Source: Atopobiaceae bacterium UBA7016
GTDB lineage: Bacteria; Actinomycetota; Coriobacteriia; Coriobacteriales; Atopobiaceae
Direction: 5' to 3'
DNA length: 9,596 nt
Assembly: GCA_002449555.1 (NCBI GenBank)
Contig: DJXA01000221.1
Span: 5,902-15,497, forward strand
In this document: in pieces, positions 6,294-9,596 of the stretch
How positions within the stretch are numbered: the first letter of the stretch is position 1
How the letters are laid out: each line of letters starts with the position of its first letter
Made by a program: the position numbers and the translations under genes
Notes under the pieces: generated by a model
What the model was told of the DNA's origin: nothing
Databases searched by the model: none
What the model saw: only the letters and a program-made list of their open reading frames with translations

Positions 6294-7730
6294 TTGGACA
6301 TCACAAGAAGAGGTTTTGTAGGTGGCGGGCTTGCGGCGCTGACGTTTATGCTGACGGCGTGCGGCGGTGGTTCGAGCTCGGGCGAGGCCGAGGGCGGCGC
6401 TCCGGCTGACAGCTACGAGGTTACCTTTGGCGCTACGGTTACCGACGCCGGCGAGTACGTCGACCGCATGGTTGTCGACTTCGGCGACAATGCCGTGTCC
6501 GGTCTTGAGAACGACACCTTCGAGGTGCTCATGACCTCCACCGTCGACTACGGCGAGGCCAAGGACCAGCCGTATGCCTACTACGACGCCACGAAGCCGC
6601 TCGAGGTCGTCAAGACCGAGACCGATGGCGGCAAGGCTATCGTGTACTTCAACCAGGCACAGGCGCCCGTCCTCACCTGGCTGGCCGAGGGCCGCAACTA
6701 TCCCGCAGTCCTGGGCTTCACTATCACCCAGAACAAGGAGCTGACGCTCACCACCAAGGACGGCCGCGAGCTGGCCTACACTGGCGAGTTCACCTCCGCC
6801 GCTACCTCGTACAAGGACCTCGAGAACGCCGAAGTCGCGGCCTTCGAGGACGTCCAGGACGAGATCAACTACCGCTTCCACAAGGGCACCAACGACAAGC
6901 TCATCGTGTGGTTCCACGGCAACGGCGAGGGTGACTTCCCCACGAAGGACACCAACAACAACATCGCCCAGGTGCTGGCCAACCGTGGCGCCGTGGCGTG
7001 GGTCTCCGAAGAGGCACAGGCCGTGTTTGGCGACGCTTCCGTCATGGCCTTCCAGGCTCCCAACATGTGGTACTTCGCCGTCAAGGACAACCTGCTGGAG
7101 CCCTGCTACAACGAGATTCAGAAGGTCATCACCGATAACGGCATCAACCCCGACGAGGTCTACCTGTCCGGCTGCTCCGCTGGTGGCTTCATGAGCACCC
7201 GCATGATCATTGCCTATCCTGACTTGTTCAAGGCTGCTATGATCAACTGCCCCGCCCTCGACGCCGCCAACGCGCGCTCCGAGAGCGAGGACGCCTGCCC
7301 GACCGACGAGGAGCTGAACAAGCTGCTCGAGGCCAAGACCGCCATCTGGCTGGTTCAGGGCGAGACCGACTCCTCCGTTGACCCCGAGCTCTGCTCCAAG
7401 CGCATCTGGAACATCCTCTCCTACGGCGCTGACATCACGCAGACCAACCACGAGGGCACCGAGGGCATCGCCTCTGGCTTCACCACCTTTGAGACCGTTG
7501 ACAACAAGTACAAGCTGTCGCTCTACCAGACGTTTGAGCTTGCTGAGGTCGAGGGCATCTCTGGCGAGAAGCGCCAGGGCGGCAAGATCAAGTGCGCCGA
7601 GGACTACAACCAAGACGGCACACTTGAGGAGGTCATGTACAACGACCACTGGAGCTGGGTCTACACCCTGCGCAACAACCCCGAGGCCGCCGACGGCACG
7701 CACATCTGGGAGTGGGCGCTGAACGCGTAA
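6294..7730 (+). CDS. Tat-exported lipoprotein, alpha/beta-hydrolase esterase (EstA / PHB-depolymerase-like)
   Basis: The 478-residue product begins at a TTG codon (GGGAGAG at 6281-6287, seven-base spacing). No ATG fits, and this start gives a complete twin-arginine signal MDITRRGFVGGG. The lipobox LTAC (residues 20-23) places the mature lipid anchor on Cys23, followed by a Gly/Ser linker to about residue 40. Residues 40-180 are rich in beta strands and resemble the Ig-like N-terminal domain of EstA-type esterases. The catalytic part shows VWFHGNGEG (205-213, oxyanion region) and the nucleophile elbow GCSAGG (293-298, Ser295). It also has a likely Asp359 in VQGETDSSVDP and a likely His452 in NDHWSW. 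It should act outside the membrane on esters or polyesters; the substrate is unknown. It is probably controlled by the divergent TetR regulator. Confidence 0.88.
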   Translation: MDITRRGFVGGGLAALTFMLTACGGGSSSGEAEGGAPADSYEVTFGATVTDAGEYVDRMVVDFGDNAVSGLENDTFEVLMTSTVDYGEAKDQPYAYYDATKPLEVVKTETDGGKAIVYFNQAQAPVLTWLAEGRNYPAVLGFTITQNKELTLTTKDGRELAYTGEFTSAATSYKDLENAEVAAFEDVQDEINYRFHKGTNDKLIVWFHGNGEGDFPTKDTNNNIAQVLANRGAVAWVSEEAQAVFGDASVMAFQAPNMWYFAVKDNLLEPCYNEIQKVITDNGINPDEVYLSGCSAGGFMSTRMIIAYPDLFKAAMINCPALDAANARSESEDACPTDEELNKLLEAKTAIWLVQGETDSSVDPELCSKRIWNILSYGADITQTNHEGTEGIASGFTTFETVDNKYKLSLYQTFELAEVEGISGEKRQGGKIKCAEDYNQDGTLEEVMYNDHWSWVYTLRNNPEAADGTHIWEWALNA

Positions 7731-7772
7731 CCGCAACCCCGTTGTGGGGCTGAGATGAAATGGCGGGGGCGT

Positions 7773-7781
7773 TGGTAGTAT
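7773..7781 (+). promoter_or_regulatory. Candidate extended -10 promoter for the MFS gene
   Basis: TGGTAGTAT fits the extended -10 pattern TGn-TATAAT-like. It is the best promoter-like signal between the esterase stop and the MFS start, and lies upstream of the terminator hairpin. There is no good -35 box. Confidence 0.3.
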
Positions 7782-7808
7782 CTCCCACTGCCGCGCTCGT
7801 CTAGCCGC

Positions 7809-7845
7809 GGGCGGGACCCTCCCCTGGGGTCCCGCCCTTTCTCTT
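7809..7845 (+). terminator. Strong rho-independent terminator upstream of the MFS gene
   Basis: GGGCGGGACCC (7809-7819) pairs perfectly with GGGTCCCGCCC (7827-7837), an 11-bp GC-rich stem with a 7-nt loop, followed directly by the T-rich tract TTTCTCTT (7838-7845). It ends esterase transcription and may also act as an attenuator in the leader of the MFS gene, which starts only 28 nt later. Confidence 0.9.
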
Positions 7846-7873
7846 GAGGCACCGTATCCGTGAAAGGATCTGT

Positions 7874-9079
7874 ATGAGAATCCCACGCACCCATCTGCTG
7901 GTACTTGTCGCCATGTGCTGCCTTGTGGCCGTCAACGTTGGGTTGCTCTCCAACGTGCAAGGCCTGTTTCTCGGTCCTATCGCCGATGAGCTGGGCATTC
8001 TTCGCGGTGCGGTGAGCCTTACCATCACCATCAGCAGTATCTGCGGAGGGCTTGGCGGCATGCTGGTGCCGCGCCTTATGGGCACCCGGCGCCTGCGGGG
8101 CCTCGTTATCGCGCTTGCCGCCATCAGCGGACTCAGCACGGCGGGGATGGGGCTTTGCCACAGCATTGCTGCCATCTACGTGCTTTGCGTGGTGCGCGGC
8201 CTGGCTTCGGGCATGCTGGGCATGGTGTTTGCCACCTCCATTCTCAACAACTGGTTCCATGCGAGCATCGGGCTGTTTACCAGCATCGCCATCGGCACCT
8301 CCGGCATTGCGGGTTCGGTCTTTTCGCTGGTGTTCTCCGACCTTATCGAGGACTTTGGCTGGCGCGCGGGATACGTGGTCATGGCGCTGTTCTCGGTGGC
8401 GCTCATCCTGCCCACCATCCTGTTTGTGCCGGCGGCCAACCCCGAGGACGTGCGGCTTGTTCCCTTTGGCGAGACGTCCATGCGCGTGCCGGGTGACGCG
8501 CGGCGTGGCGAGAGCGCAGCGGCACCGGTCAACGCAACCGTCTTTGCGATGATCGTTGCCTACGCGATGCTCATCCACGGGCCGGCGAGCATGAACCAGC
8601 ACCTTCCGGGCTTGGGGGCGAGCTACGGCCTTGCGGCGGCGATTGGCGCCACGATGCTCTCTGCCGCGATGGTGTCAAACACGGTGGGCAAGGTGACCTT
8701 TGGCGCGTTGTCGGACCGCATGGGTGCCAAGCGGTCGATTCTGCTGTATGCCGCGGTGGTGGCGGTGGCTATGAGCGGGCTTTTGGTGCTGCGCGGGGCC
8801 GGCATGCTCATCGGCTCGTCCGCGCTCTTTGGGCTGACGTTCTCGCTCAACACGATCGGCATCACGCTCATAACGCGCGAGCTGTGCGGCCAGGAGAACT
8901 ATGGCAGGGTCTATCCGACGGCGACGCTTGCCGGCAGCATCTCGTACGCCTCGTTCTCGTCCATCAACGGCTACATCTATGACTTCACGGGCGGATACGC
9001 GGTCTCGCTCATCGCCGCGATAGCCATGCTTGCCGCCGCTGTGGGAGCCGTCGTCATTGCCTACCGCCACACTACCTGA
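7874..9079 (+). CDS. Major facilitator superfamily (MFS) transporter, substrate unknown
   Basis: The 401-residue protein is very hydrophobic, with about 12 predicted membrane spans in two bundles of six (residues about 8-185 and 222-397). They are joined by a hydrophilic loop (about 188-220) carrying many charged residues. A motif-A-like sequence GALSDRMGAKRS (277-288) lies in the loop between the second and third spans of the C-terminal half, and GxxxPxxxE-like LGPIADELGI is near the start. The general pattern resembles oxalate/formate-antiporter-like and other poorly defined MFS carriers; the substrate cannot be inferred. AAGGA at 7864-7868 supports ATG 7874. An in-frame TTG at 7844 lies within the terminator T-tract and is rejected. 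It is followed by a tandem repeat and a PTS-related glucosidase gene. Confidence 0.9.
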   Translation: MRIPRTHLLVLVAMCCLVAVNVGLLSNVQGLFLGPIADELGILRGAVSLTITISSICGGLGGMLVPRLMGTRRLRGLVIALAAISGLSTAGMGLCHSIAAIYVLCVVRGLASGMLGMVFATSILNNWFHASIGLFTSIAIGTSGIAGSVFSLVFSDLIEDFGWRAGYVVMALFSVALILPTILFVPAANPEDVRLVPFGETSMRVPGDARRGESAAAPVNATVFAMIVAYAMLIHGPASMNQHLPGLGASYGLAAAIGATMLSAAMVSNTVGKVTFGALSDRMGAKRSILLYAAVVAVAMSGLLVLRGAGMLIGSSALFGLTFSLNTIGITLITRELCGQENYGRVYPTATLAGSISYASFSSINGYIYDFTGGYAVSLIAAIAMLAAAVGAVVIAYRHTT

Positions 9080-9080
9080 T

Positions 9081-9139
9081 GCAACTCGGGTTCGGAACCC
9101 GTGTCCCATTTGCAACGGGGGTTCGGAACCCGTGTCCCA
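9081..9139. repeat. Two tandem 28-nt repeats, each with the palindrome GGGTTC-G-GAACCC
   Basis: Copy 1 (9081-9108) and copy 2 (9112-9139) differ at only two positions and are separated by TTT, giving a 31-bp period. Each contains GGGTTCGGAACCC followed by GTGTCCCA; the first palindrome extends to CGGGTTC-G-GAACCCG. They begin one base after the MFS stop and end about 117 bp before the glucosidase start. They could be paired regulator sites, a tandem hairpin ending the MFS transcript (no T-tract seen on the plus strand), or a dispersed repeat. Confidence 0.75.
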
Positions 9140-9255
9140 CGCAATCACACGCTTGACCTGCGGTTTGTAGCGCTTTGCCTTAGCATGCTGCGCCGCGCCC
9201 CTATATGCCTGTACACTTCTCGCAGAGGAGTTCCAAAGCAAGGAAAGGGGAAAAC
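9140..9255 (+). promoter_or_regulatory. Glucosidase upstream region with possible -10 TACACT and RBS
   Basis: TTGACC (9153-9158) resembles a -35 box but has no -10 at the right distance. TACACT (9212-9217) is the best -10 candidate, preceded only by a poor -35. Small palindromes AGCGCT (9169-9174) and AGCATGCT (9182-9189) lie between them. The ribosome-binding sequence AGGAAAGGGG (9241-9250) precedes the start by five bases. No BglG-type antiterminator site was recognised. Confidence 0.35.
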
Positions 9256-9596
9256 ATGGCATTTCCTGAGGGATTCATGTGGGGCGGCGCCATTGCGGCG
9301 AACCAGTACGAGGGAGCCTGGCTGGAGGATGGCAAGCAGCCCAACGTGACTGACGTGCTCGTGGGCATCATGAACCGCGATCCCGGCATCAAGTGGAACA
9401 AGGAGACCGGCAAGTACGAGCTCGCGCTTGACCCCAACAAGGCGTATCTGTCGCACACGGCGGTCGACGGCTACCATCGCTATCGCGAGGACCTGAAGCT
9501 CATGGCGGGCATGGGGTTCAACTCGTTCCGTACGTCCATCGCCTGGGGTCGCATCTTCCCCAATGGCGACGAGGAGGAGCCCAACGAGGCCGGCCT
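9256..9596 (+). CDS. Glycoside hydrolase family 1, probable 6-phospho-beta-glucosidase, N-terminal part (cut by window edge)
   Basis: The 113 visible residues start MAFPEGFMWGGAIAANQYEG, which contains the GH1 N-terminal signature (FMWGGAIAANQYEGA, residues 7-21). They continue with YHRYREDLKLMAGMGFNSFR, then TSIAWGRIFPNGDEEEPNEAG, the usual first part of the (beta/alpha)8 barrel in PTS-associated GH1 enzymes. Such enzymes split phosphorylated beta-glucosides (cellobiose-6-P, salicin-6-P, arbutin-6-P) inside the cell after PTS uptake. The insert with VTDVLVGIMNRDPGIKWN (31-48) is typical of the 6-phospho-beta-glucosidase branch. The catalytic glutamates and the phosphate-binding loop are beyond the window, so 6-phosphate specificity is inferred from overall similarity. 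Confidence 0.9.
   Translation, partial: MAFPEGFMWGGAIAANQYEGAWLEDGKQPNVTDVLVGIMNRDPGIKWNKETGKYELALDPNKAYLSHTAVDGYHRYREDLKLMAGMGFNSFRTSIAWGRIFPNGDEEEPNEAG

Noticed and set aside
7737..7749. CCCC-GTTGT-GGGG hairpin after the esterase stop as its terminator.
   Set aside because: The stem is only 4 bp and is not followed by a T-tract; the real terminator is at 7809-7845.
7844..7873. Alternative TTG start adding ten residues to the MFS transporter.
   Set aside because: The TTG sits in the terminator T-tract with no ribosome-binding site, while AAGGA lies five bases before ATG 7874.
6120..7886. A 588-codon minus-strand open frame covering the esterase gene.
   Set aside because: It is the antisense shadow of the esterase, whose motifs (Tat signal, lipobox, GCSAGG) are unmistakable; the composition (Val/Leu/Gly/Asp-rich) is typical of reverse frames.
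9081..9139. tRNA 3' fragment or T-arm suggested by GGGTTCGGAACCC.
   Set aside because: The loop does not fit TTCRANY with a 5-bp stem, no acceptor or anticodon arms are present, and the tandem copies fit palindromic sites better.
9081..9139. CRISPR array.
   Set aside because: There are only two copies with a 3-nt gap, no spacers of normal length, and no cas genes nearby.

Overview
The window looks like an ordinary accessory chromosomal stretch of a high-GC Gram-positive anaerobe. GC-rich third codon positions, a Tat-dependent lipoprotein, a DUF362 protein, YaaA, and a GH1 6-phospho-beta-glucosidase of the type found in sugar-PTS-using gut and oral bacteria suggest Actinomycetota, most likely class Coriobacteriia (Olsenella, Atopobium or Collinsella relatives). 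This placement is inferred from gene style; no rRNA or marker gene is present. There is no CRISPR array, tRNA, rRNA, transposase or phage gene.

Layout from left to right. (1) The first 27 codons of an AIM24/TIGR00266-family protein on the minus strand, cut by the window edge. (2) Divergent from it, a cytosolic peptidase of the serine carboxypeptidase (S10) family. (3) A stand-alone DUF362 protein on the plus strand. (4) A structured, nested inverted repeat whose right arm overlaps the stop codon of the convergent next gene. (5) A two-gene minus-strand operon: a histidine phosphatase-fold protein followed 11 nt later by yaaA. (6) A divergent metallo-beta-lactamase-fold hydrolase with a consensus -10 box. 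Its stop codon interlocks with that of (7), a convergent TetR-family regulator. (8) Divergent from the regulator, a Tat-exported lipoprotein esterase/hydrolase. (9) A major facilitator transporter whose leader contains a strong intrinsic terminator. (10) Two tandem palindromic 28-nt repeats, then the start of a GH1 6-phospho-beta-glucosidase cut by the right edge.

The genes do not form one pathway. The clearest functional units are the histidine phosphatase-yaaA operon, the TetR/lipoprotein-esterase divergent pair (which shares an inverted repeat that could be the operator), and the transporter followed by the PTS-linked glucosidase. The most noteworthy observations are the histidine phosphatase homologue that has lost its second catalytic histidine, the tandem palindromes spaced about three helical turns apart before the glucosidase gene, the nested inverted repeat at the end of yaaA, and the terminator inside the transporter leader. 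I found no convincing new multi-gene system.
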